Source: Thermoprotei archaeon
GTDB taxonomy: Archaea > Thermoproteota > Thermoprotei > Thermofilales > B15-G2
Length of the DNA: 35,324 nucleotides
NCBI GenBank assembly: GCA_003650815.1
Contig: QMSB01000010.1
Location: 1-35,324, forward strand
Direction of reading: 5' to 3'
The translations under genes and the position numbers were made by a program. Positions 1 to 7,634 of this stretch are shown one piece after another (the first letter of the stretch is position 1; each line of letters begins with the position of its first letter). Below the pieces are notes generated by a model. The model made no database searches. It was given only the letters and a program-made list of their open reading frames with translations, and had not been told where the DNA came from.

Positions 1-1
1 A

Positions 2-751
2 GAGCAGGTATTCGTAGTGCAGTCTATGGGGCATAAGCCAGACGAATACTTAATGGAATACTTTCTTCTAGTCGAGACACTAAAAGATCTCGGAGCAGAG
101 AAAGTTATAGGAATAATTCCCTACTTTGCCTACGCTAGACAAGATCAGAGATTCAAGCCTGGAGAAGCCTTAAGCATAAAAACAGTAAGCCGGCTAATAG
201 AGTTTGTAGGGACAGACAAGCTTTACACCATAGATTGTCATAGACATAGAGTGAAAGAAACCGAATTTTCGCAGATAATAAAGATACCTGTTGAGGATCT
301 CTCAGCAATGCCTCTACTAGCTGATTATGTAAAAAATAATTACTCTCTGGAGAACCCCGTCGTCATAGGACCTGACGCGGAGGCATATGAATGGGCCAGA
401 AAGGCAGCCGAGGTTCTTGGCTGTGATTACGATGTTCTGGAGAAAAAGAGAATTACTGAAAGAGAGGTAGTTATAAGACCCTGCGAAATTAATGTAAGTG
501 GTAGAGACGTGTTGATAGTTGATGATATAATAAGTACTGGAGGCACAATGGTGGAGGCTATAAAAGTACTAAAGCGAGAGAGAGCCAGAAGAATCATAGT
601 AGCCTGTACACACCCTCTACTGGTAGAGGATGCTCTAGCTAAAATATACTCCACGGGAGTATTTGATGTTATAGGAACGGATACTGTGTGGAGTCCTGTG
701 AGCGTAGTAAGTGTCGCGCCTCTTATAGCTACGGTGATTAAACGTGAATAA
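2..751 (+). CDS. prs: Ribose-phosphate pyrophosphokinase (PRPP synthetase), 5' truncated
   Basis: Makes phosphoribosyl pyrophosphate from ribose 5-phosphate and ATP for nucleotide, histidine and tryptophan synthesis. The frame is open to the window edge and begins with a strand reading VFVVQS, which in this family lies about 40 residues after the true start, so the N-terminus is outside the window and the GTG at 17 is not the start. Visible motifs are the ATP-binding FAYARQD segment, the DCHRHR segment, and the PRPP loop VDDIISTGGT near the C-terminus. The length fits the archaeal PRPP synthetases of about 285-290 residues. A Cys-rich gene follows after 29 bases on the same strand. Identity is secure. 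Confidence 0.96.
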   Translation, partial: EQVFVVQSMGHKPDEYLMEYFLLVETLKDLGAEKVIGIIPYFAYARQDQRFKPGEALSIKTVSRLIEFVGTDKLYTIDCHRHRVKETEFSQIIKIPVEDLSAMPLLADYVKNNYSLENPVVIGPDAEAYEWARKAAEVLGCDYDVLEKKRITEREVVIRPCEINVSGRDVLIVDDIISTGGTMVEAIKVLKRERARRIIVACTHPLLVEDALAKIYSTGVFDVIGTDTVWSPVSVVSVAPLIATVIKRE

Positions 752-780
752 CTTTCTTATTTTTAAAGAGCTTTGCTTAG

Positions 781-1110
781 GTGAGCTTTGTGAAGAAATG
801 TACACCCCTCTGCCCCTACTTTAGGTGTCAAAGAAGAGCTACAGAATATAGAAGAAATCCCAGGACAGGAAGAACAATAGTATGGTGTACGTTTGCAGAC
901 GATATCTGTCAGGGATATAGGTGTATGTTTGCTCAATGTGCAGTACACGCACTTAACCCCAGCACTGGAGAGTGCACAATAACACTACGTAGCAGAAAAA
1001 GAAAGAAAGATATAACTATAGAAGAAGAGGCTGAGATCTTAGATAAAGAGTATCTTCGTATAAGAGATAAGCTAAAGAGACTTGGAGGGAGAATTGATGA
1101 AATAGAGTGA
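781..1110 (+). CDS. Small Cys-rich conserved protein, function unknown
   Basis: 109 residues. The N-terminal half holds eight cysteines (CTPLCPYFRC, then WCTF, ICQGYRC, QCAVHA and GEC), suggesting metal binding. The C-terminal 40 residues are charged and probably helical or coiled coil. No family is recognised. GTG at 781 is the first possible start because TAG precedes it in frame; a Shine-Dalgarno-like AGGTGAG at 779-785 would better suit the GTG at 790, giving a protein three residues shorter. It lies between prs and a radical SAM gene (gaps of 29 and 5 bases) and is probably co-transcribed with them. Confidence 0.75.
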   Translation: MSFVKKCTPLCPYFRCQRRATEYRRNPRTGRTIVWCTFADDICQGYRCMFAQCAVHALNPSTGECTITLRSRKRKKDITIEEEAEILDKEYLRIRDKLKRLGGRIDEIE

Positions 1111-1115
1111 CTTAA

Positions 1116-2327
1116 ATGAAGTTTTCTTTCAGAGAATACGTATTCTTAAGGGAAAATATACTTAGAAAACTAAATAATATATTGTCAAAAGAATCTAAGG
1201 TTAGGGCGAGGAGCGACTGGCATGCCCGACGACAGCCGAGACCATGCGGTCTCACAGTGCACTCGGCACTAGGGTGTACAAATGCATGTGTCTACTGTTA
1301 CATACAAGATATGGGGTTTGATTACAGACGAGCTAAGCCGTATGGGCTGTCTGGTGAAGAGATAGTGTATGCAATTATATCAAATAGGTTCTTTGTTCCA
1401 GGAAAATATGGGACGTATTTAGCTTACGGCAGTATAACTGAACCTTTCTTGACTAAGGAGATAACAAGTAAGACTATTGAATATATTTCAGCTACAGCCA
1501 AGTTCTTAGGAAACCCTATGCAGATATCAACAAAAAGCTTTATTGATGAACATACGGCTGGAGTATTGAAAAAAGTTACTGGTTTAAAGCCGCTCAGTGT
1601 CTTAGTGACTCTCCTAACTTTGAGGGAAGGGCTTTATAAAAAGCTAGAACCTAGGGCTTCTCCTCCCTTGAATAGACTTAAAACTATCAGAAATCTCTCT
1701 AAGAGAGGTCTACCTGTTTTTGTCTTCTATAGACCTCTCATACCAGGTGTTCTCTCCGCAGAGGACTTTGAAGAAACTGTAAACGAAGCTAAAAGACACG
1801 GGGCTTTAGGGGTTGTAGTGGGAGGTTTTCGTGTGACAGCAAATATCATTGAAAGATTTGAGAAGCTTGGATTAAATACTATAGAAATAAAGCGGCGCGT
1901 CAAGAGAGCTCTAAAGAATCACGAGCAGGTATCTCTTGCGCTTAGAGACCTTAAAGAGGAGTTTCTAAAAATAGCTAGAGAGAAGGGATTAATAGTCGTA
2001 AAAACAGCCTGCTGTGCCAATACTATTAGCTTTAAGTGCATTACTGGTGAAATTATACCTTGTGCAGGACTGTGTTATCTGAAAAATATGTGTACTTCCT
2101 GTTCTCTGAAGTGCTATAATCACCTACCTAAAGTCGTTGAAGATGATCTTATATTCGCTATCAATTATCTTCTTAAAGAAAACGTGACTTCGTCAAAAAT
2201 AGATATTAGGGACAAAAGCATAGCAATAATGCTCAGTAAACGAGCTTTCAGGAGGGCTAAGAGAAGAAAAATCAGAATAATCTTAGAAACAATCTATAGG
2301 AGAAAAGTTATCTTCCTAAAGTCTTAG
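1116..2327 (+). CDS. Radical SAM protein, SplB-like (COG1533 type), with extra C-terminal Cys cluster
   Basis: 403 residues. Residues 54-61 carry CTNACVYC, the CX3CX2C motif that binds the 4Fe-4S cluster and S-adenosylmethionine. It is preceded by GLTVHSALG and followed by YGSITEPF and STKS segments typical of the COG1533 (spore photoproduct lyase-like) group. From about residue 297 there is a second Cys-rich stretch with nine cysteines (TACC, FKC, IPC, GLC, NMC, TSC, LKC), which could bind one or more auxiliary clusters. Substrate unknown. It starts 5 bases after the Cys-rich gene, and its last 12 bases overlap the end of the convergent zinc-ribbon gene. Confidence 0.88.
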   Translation: MKFSFREYVFLRENILRKLNNILSKESKVRARSDWHARRQPRPCGLTVHSALGCTNACVYCYIQDMGFDYRRAKPYGLSGEEIVYAIISNRFFVPGKYGTYLAYGSITEPFLTKEITSKTIEYISATAKFLGNPMQISTKSFIDEHTAGVLKKVTGLKPLSVLVTLLTLREGLYKKLEPRASPPLNRLKTIRNLSKRGLPVFVFYRPLIPGVLSAEDFEETVNEAKRHGALGVVVGGFRVTANIIERFEKLGLNTIEIKRRVKRALKNHEQVSLALRDLKEEFLKIAREKGLIVVKTACCANTISFKCITGEIIPCAGLCYLKNMCTSCSLKCYNHLPKVVEDDLIFAINYLLKENVTSSKIDIRDKSIAIMLSKRAFRRAKRRKIRIILETIYRRKVIFLKS

Positions 2328-2759
2328 CCCACATACAGGACACTGCTTCGCTAAGGTCATTTTAGATCCACAGTTTGGGCATAGGAAAGGATACTTCTTT
2401 CCGCATTTTTTGCATACTATATCGTTAGGATTCATTGGAGAACCGCAGTAAATGCAGACTGAAGGTATAATGTTGATATATTTCTTAGAAATATATGCTG
2501 AAGCATAGCTGTTAGTATCGTATACTAAATAATAGCCAAGTTTTCCTCTGAGTACTACACTAAGTTTTTCAAGAATTTCTTTTACGGTTAGAGGATCGCA
2601 GTGAATAGCATACTGGAGTCTAAGAGTATCAAGTCCTACTTCACTCGAAGCCTCTATAGAAGCGCTTATTCTTTTTAAGCATCTAGCTTCCTCCAATATT
2701 TCTTTAATAGCCTTATATTCTCTTCGCGGAATTATTATCTCAAGTACTTTCACTAACAA
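2316..2759 (-). CDS. Zinc-ribbon protein, function unknown
   Basis: 147 residues. The first 95 or so form an alpha/beta-looking domain with no recognised motif. The last 45 contain four CXXCG knuckles (CIYCG, CKKCG, CPNCG, CPVCG), enough for two zinc ribbons. The ATG at 2759 is 28 bases from the start of the divergent DUF504 gene, so the two share a very short promoter region. The 3' end overlaps the radical SAM gene by 12 bases. Confidence 0.78.
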   Translation of the reverse strand: MLVKVLEIIIPRREYKAIKEILEEARCLKRISASIEASSEVGLDTLRLQYAIHCDPLTVKEILEKLSVVLRGKLGYYLVYDTNSYASAYISKKYINIIPSVCIYCGSPMNPNDIVCKKCGKKYPFLCPNCGSKMTLAKQCPVCGLRL

Positions 2760-2787
2760 ATAAATAACATGTGTATTTTATAAATAT

Positions 2788-3078
2788 GTGGTATTTAGGC
2801 TCAGGGACTTTTTTAATAAAGTTATTTGGGATCCTAGGGAAAGACCTGAAGACTACGTAGTAATCTTTCTTTCACGTGGTGCACCGGATGATAGAGAGAT
2901 AGTCTCTTTAAAGAATCTAATAAAGGTGTATCATAGAGGATTTGAGATAAGAACAGAGAGTGGTGTGAAGTATATTCCGTTTCACAGGATCATAAGAATA
3001 GTTAATATTAGAGAGGGTAAAATAATTTTTAGTAGTCCTCGTCTTGATAAACGGGATGACGAGGCTCGAAAGGGATGA
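2788..3078 (+). CDS. DUF504 / UPF0248 family protein
   Basis: 96 residues. The layout matches DUF504: an N-terminal segment with the WDPRERP motif, the FLSRGAPDD turn, and a C-terminal IPFHRIIRI motif. The biochemical function of the family is not established. The start is GTG; a TATA-like TTTATAAAT lies only a few bases upstream, too close for a standard promoter unless a later start is used. The last codons run into a GC-rich stretch that may be a C/D-like RNA (see 3055-3105). Confidence 0.8.
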   Translation: MVFRLRDFFNKVIWDPRERPEDYVVIFLSRGAPDDREIVSLKNLIKVYHRGFEIRTESGVKYIPFHRIIRIVNIREGKIIFSSPRLDKRDDEARKG

Positions 3079-3105
3079 ACGGTGATTAGCCCGCGCAGGG
3101 CCGAC
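3055..3105 (+). ncRNA. Possible degenerate C/D box sRNA overlapping a gene end
   Basis: The spacing is that of an archaeal C/D sRNA but the boxes are imperfect: C-like ATGACGA at 3056-3062, 12-base guide, D'-like ATGA at 3075-3078, C'-like GTGATTA at 3082-3088, 12-base guide, D-like CCGA at 3101-3104. The block is GC-rich for this genome, overlaps the stop of the DUF504 gene and fills the gap before the convergent Hsp20 gene. The second guide is nearly self-complementary (GCCC...GGGC), which argues against it, or for a different RNA class. Confidence 0.3.
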
Positions 3106-3179
3106 CAGCTACTTTGCGTAAATAAATATTATTGTAAATTTTGAGTCGTCTTACAATCGGTATTTTCTTTGGTATGTAT

Positions 3180-3614
3180 CTATTCTACTCTTATTTCATG
3201 CCCGTAGCTTTTCTTTGGTAGCATTAATATTAACATGCCTTTCTTAAAGGTAGCAGTAGCCTTTTTAGGGTCTATTGGCTGAGGTAAGCGTATACTTTTT
3301 CTGTAGCTAGAGAATTCTGTTCTTTTGACATTAGACATTAAGTCGTAGATCTCTACCTTTCTGTACATTTGCGCTTCTATGATAATAGTATCTTCCGTCA
3401 GCTTTACGTTAATGTCTTCTCTTCTTCTGACGCAGGGTAAGTCGATTATAACTACGTATTTATCCGGATACTCTCTTATCTCTGCAAGCGGCTCGATGCA
3501 TTCGACTGCATGGTCACCCATTATTTCTTCAGTAAATCTTCTTTCGAGATAATCCATAAATTCGTCTACTTCTTTTTTCAGTCTTCTTATAGCCTCAAAG
3601 AACTCATATGACAT
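3180..3614 (-). CDS. Small heat shock protein, Hsp20/alpha-crystallin family
   Basis: 144 residues. ATP-independent holdase that binds unfolding proteins. The alpha-crystallin domain spans roughly residues 40-135, with the strand pattern around YVVIIDLP and the family's hallmark near the end (ATATFKKGMLIL, followed by LPK). The C-terminus EIRVE keeps an I-X-V version of the oligomerisation motif. The N-terminal arm is short and charged. A strong purine-rich ribosome-binding site precedes the ATG, 12 bases after the PAC2 gene, so the two are very likely co-transcribed: an sHsp coupled to a proteasome-assembly-type chaperone. Confidence 0.93.
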   Translation of the reverse strand: MSYEFFEAIRRLKKEVDEFMDYLERRFTEEIMGDHAVECIEPLAEIREYPDKYVVIIDLPCVRRREDINVKLTEDTIIIEAQMYRKVEIYDLMSNVKRTEFSSYRKSIRLPQPIDPKKATATFKKGMLILMLPKKSYGHEIRVE

Positions 3615-3617
3615 ATT

Positions 3618-3625
3618 CTCCCCCT
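3618..3625 (-). promoter_or_regulatory. Ribosome binding site of the Hsp20 gene
   Basis: On the minus strand the region reads GAGGGGGAGA a few bases before the ATG at 3614. It fixes that start and indicates internal initiation on an mRNA shared with the upstream PAC2 gene. Confidence 0.6.
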
Positions 3626-3626
3626 C

Positions 3627-4370
3627 TTATACATAAGTTAAGGGTGGGGTGTACTCATAGGATTTTTGAGCATGCCTAAAAGTCTCAAGAGTCCTTTTCA
3701 TTAATTCTTTTAACTTTATTCTATATTCTTCGCTTTGTTCTATTAGAGGTCCTAGATCTACTTTCACATCATATATCTTACTGAAGACTTCAAGTACTGA
3801 TACAGCAGCACCTGGATCAGGATACTGCAAGTGGGATTCTGCTAGCAGAGCTATGCAGGATCCTTTCTTCTTCATTCTTTCTTTAAGTAAGAGAGCATAA
3901 TATCCCGCCATAAAGCCTTCTTTGAGTAACTTTACGTTATTTTTCCTTAGAAACTCTCTGTCTTCTTCTGTTGCTCCTATTCCATATACTTTTGGCTTTT
4001 CTATGTCTATTCTATTGGGTACTGGAATTCCTCCGAAGGTTATTACGGTTTTAACGGATTTTTCTTCAGCCCATTTTACTATTTTAGTAGCTAAATGTCT
4101 TAAGGCATCGAGCGGCAGAGGAATCTCTGAGAGAACTACTACTAAGTCTCCTTTAGTATATATTCTCACCGGAGAAAGTGGGCGTTCTTTATGTAAAACT
4201 ATTATTGGCGGAAATAATATGGAATCCAAGTAGCCTGAGTAATTCATCTCTAACTTTTCCACAAGGTAAGATGAAGCTATTGCTCCGACTAATCCTACGT
4301 CAGGTAAGCAATTAATTAATATAGCATTAGATGGGATTTGCTCTTCTTCTACTATTGTTATTTTTTCCAT
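3627..4370 (-). CDS. PAC2 family protein (proteasome assembly chaperone homologue, COG2047)
   Basis: 247 residues. Typical PAC2 features are the LINCLPDVGLVGAIASSYLV segment near the N-terminus, FPPIIVLH, VITFGGIPVP, and the AESHLQYPDPGAAVSVLEV segment. Archaeal relatives (PbaA and PbaB) help assemble or activate the 20S proteasome. The protein ends in LTYV, close to a C-terminal HbYX motif (hydrophobic-Tyr-any), except that the residue before Tyr is Thr. It sits 47 bases downstream of the XPF gene and just upstream of Hsp20. A TATA-like stretch at about 4402-4413 could give it its own promoter. Confidence 0.88.
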   Translation of the reverse strand: MEKITIVEEEQIPSNAILINCLPDVGLVGAIASSYLVEKLEMNYSGYLDSILFPPIIVLHKERPLSPVRIYTKGDLVVVLSEIPLPLDALRHLATKIVKWAEEKSVKTVITFGGIPVPNRIDIEKPKVYGIGATEEDREFLRKNNVKLLKEGFMAGYYALLLKERMKKKGSCIALLAESHLQYPDPGAAVSVLEVFSKIYDVKVDLGPLIEQSEEYRIKLKELMKRTLETFRHAQKSYEYTPPLTYV

Positions 4371-4417
4371 ACAAAGTAGAAATGCTCAGAGAAGGTAATA
4401 AGTCTTTATGTAGTATG

Positions 4418-5107
4418 TCAGCTATTTTCACTCTCTTCTAGAAATGTGTCTATTCCGGGGTATTTGGTATCTAAGACTTCTACTATTTTTTTGACTCTCT
4501 GAGGACCTAAACCAGCTTTTCTAAGTTCGCAAGGATGAGCTGTGAAGAATTTTCTTGGACAACCGAAGACACTAAGTATTCGGTTAGCGAGAGAGGGACC
4601 TATACCTGGCAGTGCTGTTAAGAGACCTATTTGAGCGTCTTTGATTGTTTTATAAATTTTGATGTGTTTTGTTTTAATAGGAAGCGTGCTAGACGCGGCT
4701 TTGCTTCTAGCGTTTACTTTTTTCAGCATAGAATATATTACGTAGCCTGTTTCGTCAGGGTTTTTTGTATACACGATGGGCACACCCATGAGAGCTAATG
4801 AGGCTAAGGCTCCCAGCACCTGCTGTTTTTTGACTAATCGAACTTCAAGAACGCTGTCTAAATCTCCTTCTAATACAAATATTGGGCTACTGTAATATCT
4901 CCTCATATATGTTATTTGCTTAAACAGTCTCTTGTCTATTATAGAGTTTATTAGATCATTTGCTGTTTTTCTTTCAATAACTATTTCATCAGAAACTAAA
5001 TAGTCACCTACAGGCAGTCTTTTAACTTCTACTTCTACTTTAAGTCGTCGCAAAGCCTCTATTACTCCCTTCCCTTCCTCCCTATCATCTGCTATTACTT
5101 TTAGCAT
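4418..5107 (-). CDS. xpf: XPF/ERCC4-type structure-specific endonuclease, short archaeal form
   Basis: About 229 residues from the ATG at 5107; a GTG at 5116 would add three residues and overlap the upstream stop. Cuts branched DNA such as flaps and forks. The nuclease core has IADDRE near the N-terminus and the GDY...VIERKTANDL signature (GDXnERKX3D); the C-terminal third is a tandem helix-hairpin-helix region (LLTALPGIGPSLANRIL and AGLGPQRVKKIVE). There is no SF2 helicase part, as in crenarchaeal XPF and unlike euryarchaeal Hef. No PCNA-binding box is obvious at the C-terminus (ends in FLEESENS). Translationally coupled to hmgA. Confidence 0.92.
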   Translation of the reverse strand: MLKVIADDREEGKGVIEALRRLKVEVEVKRLPVGDYLVSDEIVIERKTANDLINSIIDKRLFKQITYMRRYYSSPIFVLEGDLDSVLEVRLVKKQQVLGALASLALMGVPIVYTKNPDETGYVIYSMLKKVNARSKAASSTLPIKTKHIKIYKTIKDAQIGLLTALPGIGPSLANRILSVFGCPRKFFTAHPCELRKAGLGPQRVKKIVEVLDTKYPGIDTFLEESENS

Positions 5108-5112
5108 GCTTA

Positions 5113-6342
5113 TCACGAATTCTTGCCTTTTCGACCAAGTTTTATATGGGCTTTAGCTAGAGTTCTTGAAGCTAAAACTGCTAGAAGATTAAGTTCACCG
5201 GCGAGTACAGCGGCAGCTATTATTTCTGCTAATTTGAGAGCATTCGATCCAGGAGGGTCTCCTGAACCTTCGCAACCGAGTATTCTTAAGGCCTCTCTTT
5301 GCGTCGGAAGTCTAGTGCCTCCTCCCACTGTCCCTACTTCAAGAGACGGGAGAGTAACGCTGATGTAGAGATTACCATCTCTCACTTCAGTCCATGTAAT
5401 TCCCATAGAGCTCTCTACTATCTGTGCACAGTCCTGTCCCGTAGCTATGAAAATAGCAGCTATTATATTAGCGAAATGTGCATTAAATCCCAGAGAGAAT
5501 GCCCTTGCTGATCCTAGGAGATTTTTTCTAACATTAACTTCGTGAATTTCTTCGGCTGTAGTGCGAAGTGTTTTTTCAACTATCTCTTTCCTAATCTCGG
5601 CTTCAGCTACTACAGTTTTTCCTCTTCCTAAGAGAAAATTTACAGCACATGGTTTCTTATCTACACACATATTGCCACTGATAGCTATACACTTCGCCTG
5701 AGGATAGTTTTCCTCAATGAATTCTGCTGCACGAGTAGTAGCTATTGTGACCATATTCATTCCCATAGCGTCTCCTGTCGTAAATTTAAATCTCAGCCAG
5801 ACATTGTTTCCGGCAATAAAGGGTTCTATATCTACTAACTTGCCGTGTCTTGTAGTCTTCTCGGCTTCCGCCTTAATATCACTAAGGTGCTCTTTCACCC
5901 ATTTCACAAAATCTACTGCATCAGCTATAGAGGGTAGCACGAAAAGAGGAGCCCGCGTCATTTTATCTTCTATTACTCTTACTTTTGCTCCTCCAGAAAG
6001 AGTTATTGCTTTACATCCACGGTTAACGGAGGCTACCAGCGCTCCTTCTGTAGTCGCAAGTGGAATGAAGTACTCTCCTTTAGCGTACTCTCCTTCAACC
6101 ATCAGGGGTCCCGCTATGCCTATTGGAATCTGTGCAACACCTATTGTGTTTTCGCAGTTTCTGCCAACTACTTCATTGAAATCGACTGAATATTTACCGA
6201 TATTTTCTAGCTGAACAGAGATCTTCTTTTCGAGAAACCTTCTTCTATAGTCTGTTGCCTTATTCGAATCACACAGCAACTTGTCTAGCTCATGTAGCCT
6301 AATTTCACCCTTCAGCAGCTTCGACAAGACCTCGTCACTCAT
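5113..6342 (-). CDS. hmgA: 3-hydroxy-3-methylglutaryl-CoA reductase
   Basis: 409 residues, the usual length for the archaeal (class I) catalytic domain. Reduces HMG-CoA to mevalonate with NADPH, committing carbon to isoprenoid ether lipids. Visible motifs: [26 protein letters not shown] with the catalytic Glu near residue 99, [11 protein letters not shown] with the NADP-binding and catalytic Asp region, and GTVGGGT. The catalytic His is probably the one in [10 protein letters not shown] near the end. It heads a minus-strand run (hmgA, xpf, PAC2, hsp20) and has a TATA-like element 33-41 bases upstream of the ATG. Confidence 0.97.
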   Translation of the reverse strand: MSDEVLSKLLKGEIRLHELDKLLCDSNKATDYRRRFLEKKISVQLENIGKYSVDFNEVVGRNCENTIGVAQIPIGIAGPLMVEGEYAKGEYFIPLATTEGALVASVNRGCKAITLSGGAKVRVIEDKMTRAPLFVLPSIADAVDFVKWVKEHLSDIKAEAEKTTRHGKLVDIEPFIAGNNVWLRFKFTTGDAMGMNMVTIATTRAAEFIEENYPQAKCIAISGNMCVDKKPCAVNFLLGRGKTVVAEAEIRKEIVEKTLRTTAEEIHEVNVRKNLLGSARAFSLGFNAHFANIIAAIFIATGQDCAQIVESSMGITWTEVRDGNLYISVTLPSLEVGTVGGGTRLPTQREALRILGCEGSGDPPGSNALKLAEIIAAAVLAGELNLLAVLASRTLAKAHIKLGRKGKNS

Positions 6343-6373
6343 ATGGTATACCGATAGAAAACATAAGTCTGAT

Positions 6374-6383
6374 GCTTTTAAGG
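6374..6383 (-). promoter_or_regulatory. hmgA: TATA element for hmgA
   Basis: Minus strand CCTTAAAAGC centred about 37 bases before the ATG at 6342, predicting a leader of about 11 bases. The rest of 6343-6620 holds an AT palindrome (TTAATTTAAATTAA at 6443-6456), and no further gene was seen there. Confidence 0.5.
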
Positions 6384-6590
6384 CTATCGAGAGTAACTCT
6401 GAACTATATCTTATGCTTTATTGGTGAACTTAACAATAGATATTAATTTAAATTAAATTTATTTAACATTACAGTAGTTGATTAAGTAGATCGTTTACAA
6501 ATCCTTATAGAGAATGCAGTTAATGACATAATGGACATAAAACATTTGCAATAATGCGGAGCTACTGTTTTGCGGTGAATCTAAGGCTAT

Positions 6591-6600
6591 CCTTAAATAC
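6591..6600 (+). promoter_or_regulatory. TATA element for the Gfo/Idh/MocA operon
   Basis: CCTTAAATAC is centred 25 bases upstream of the GTG at 6621, the spacing expected for a leaderless transcript. It supports the GTG start. Confidence 0.55.
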
Positions 6601-6620
6601 GAAGTTTAAAAGTAGATACC

Positions 6621-7634
6621 GTGAGCGAGCTCAATTTAGCGATTTTAGGCGCAGGCTACATGGGAGGGGTTCATGCTTTATCGTGGACTAAGGTTCCAGG
6701 AGCAAAAATCAAGGTTATTTACTCTAGGACAAAAGAGAAAGCAGAAATATTAGCTAAAAAATATGGAGCGGAAGCATCTTCTTCGTGGAGAGAGGTAGTT
6801 TCTCGCAACGACGTAGATGTAGTAGACATATGCTTACCCACATTCATGCATAAAGAAGTATGTATTGAATCATTAAAACGAGAAAAACACGTTCTGCTAG
6901 AAAAGCCCCTAGCGACTAGCCTGGAAGAAGCCTACGAGATAATGAAAACGGCAGAAAAGGCTAGGACTAAAGTTATGGTCGCCCACTGTCTGCGATTCTT
7001 TCCTGTGTACTCAAAGATAAAAAGCGAGGTTTCAAGAGGAGCTCTAGGGGAAATAATTTCTGTAAGGGCTATGAGATCGAGCACTTTTCCTACGTGGGGT
7101 TCTAATGCCTGGTTTAAAGACCCCGAAAAAAGCGGGTCATTTTTTGCAGATCTATTGATACATGACTTCGACTATATTAGGTGGCTTGTAGACGCCGAAG
7201 CAAAGAAGGTCGTAGCTAGGATAACACCAAAGCCAGTGTGGGCATTCGTAAGACCATCCGACTATGGAGTCGCGAAGATATTTTTTGAAAACGGTGTGAT
7301 TGCTCATGTTGAAGGAGGCTGGGCTATGCCTAAGACTTGGCTCTTCACAATGCATATAGAAGTCTACGGGAGCGAAGGATATCTAGAGTACAACAGCGTA
7401 GATTCTAATCCTCTGTTTCTCTACACTGAGAGATCTATAGAGCTCATTAAGCCAGGGCATTTGGTAGGATACGAACTTGAAATAGCTCATTTCGCGGAGT
7501 GCATTCTTAAAGACAAAGAACCTATGGTATCGCTTGTAGATGCGTATAAGGCTCTTGAGCTGTCGCTGGCTGCATTGAAGTCATCACTGAGTCGTGAGCC
7601 CGTAAGCTTACCTTTACGAAAGGTGAAAACATGA
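6621..7634 (+). CDS. Gfo/Idh/MocA family NAD(P)-dependent oxidoreductase
   Basis: 337 residues, normal for the family. The N-terminal Rossmann fold begins LAILGAGYMGGVHA (GXGXXG), followed by the VVDICLPTFMH strand and the EKPLA motif that carries the catalytic Lys. The C-terminal domain has FADLLIHDFDYIRWL, whose His-Asp pair is typical of active members. Substrate cannot be told; the family acts on sugars, inositols and related polyols. The start is GTG, leaderless from the TATA element at 6591. The next gene overlaps it by four bases (ATGA), so the two are translationally coupled. Confidence 0.9.
   Translation: MSELNLAILGAGYMGGVHALSWTKVPGAKIKVIYSRTKEKAEILAKKYGAEASSSWREVVSRNDVDVVDICLPTFMHKEVCIESLKREKHVLLEKPLATSLEEAYEIMKTAEKARTKVMVAHCLRFFPVYSKIKSEVSRGALGEIISVRAMRSSTFPTWGSNAWFKDPEKSGSFFADLLIHDFDYIRWLVDAEAKKVVARITPKPVWAFVRPSDYGVAKIFFENGVIAHVEGGWAMPKTWLFTMHIEVYGSEGYLEYNSVDSNPLFLYTERSIELIKPGHLVGYELEIAHFAECILKDKEPMVSLVDAYKALELSLAALKSSLSREPVSLPLRKVKT

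Noticed and set aside
5717-6214. Plus-strand frame of 165 codons antisense to hmgA
   Set aside because: Shadow of the strong hmgA coding sequence, with no start signal or recognisable domain.
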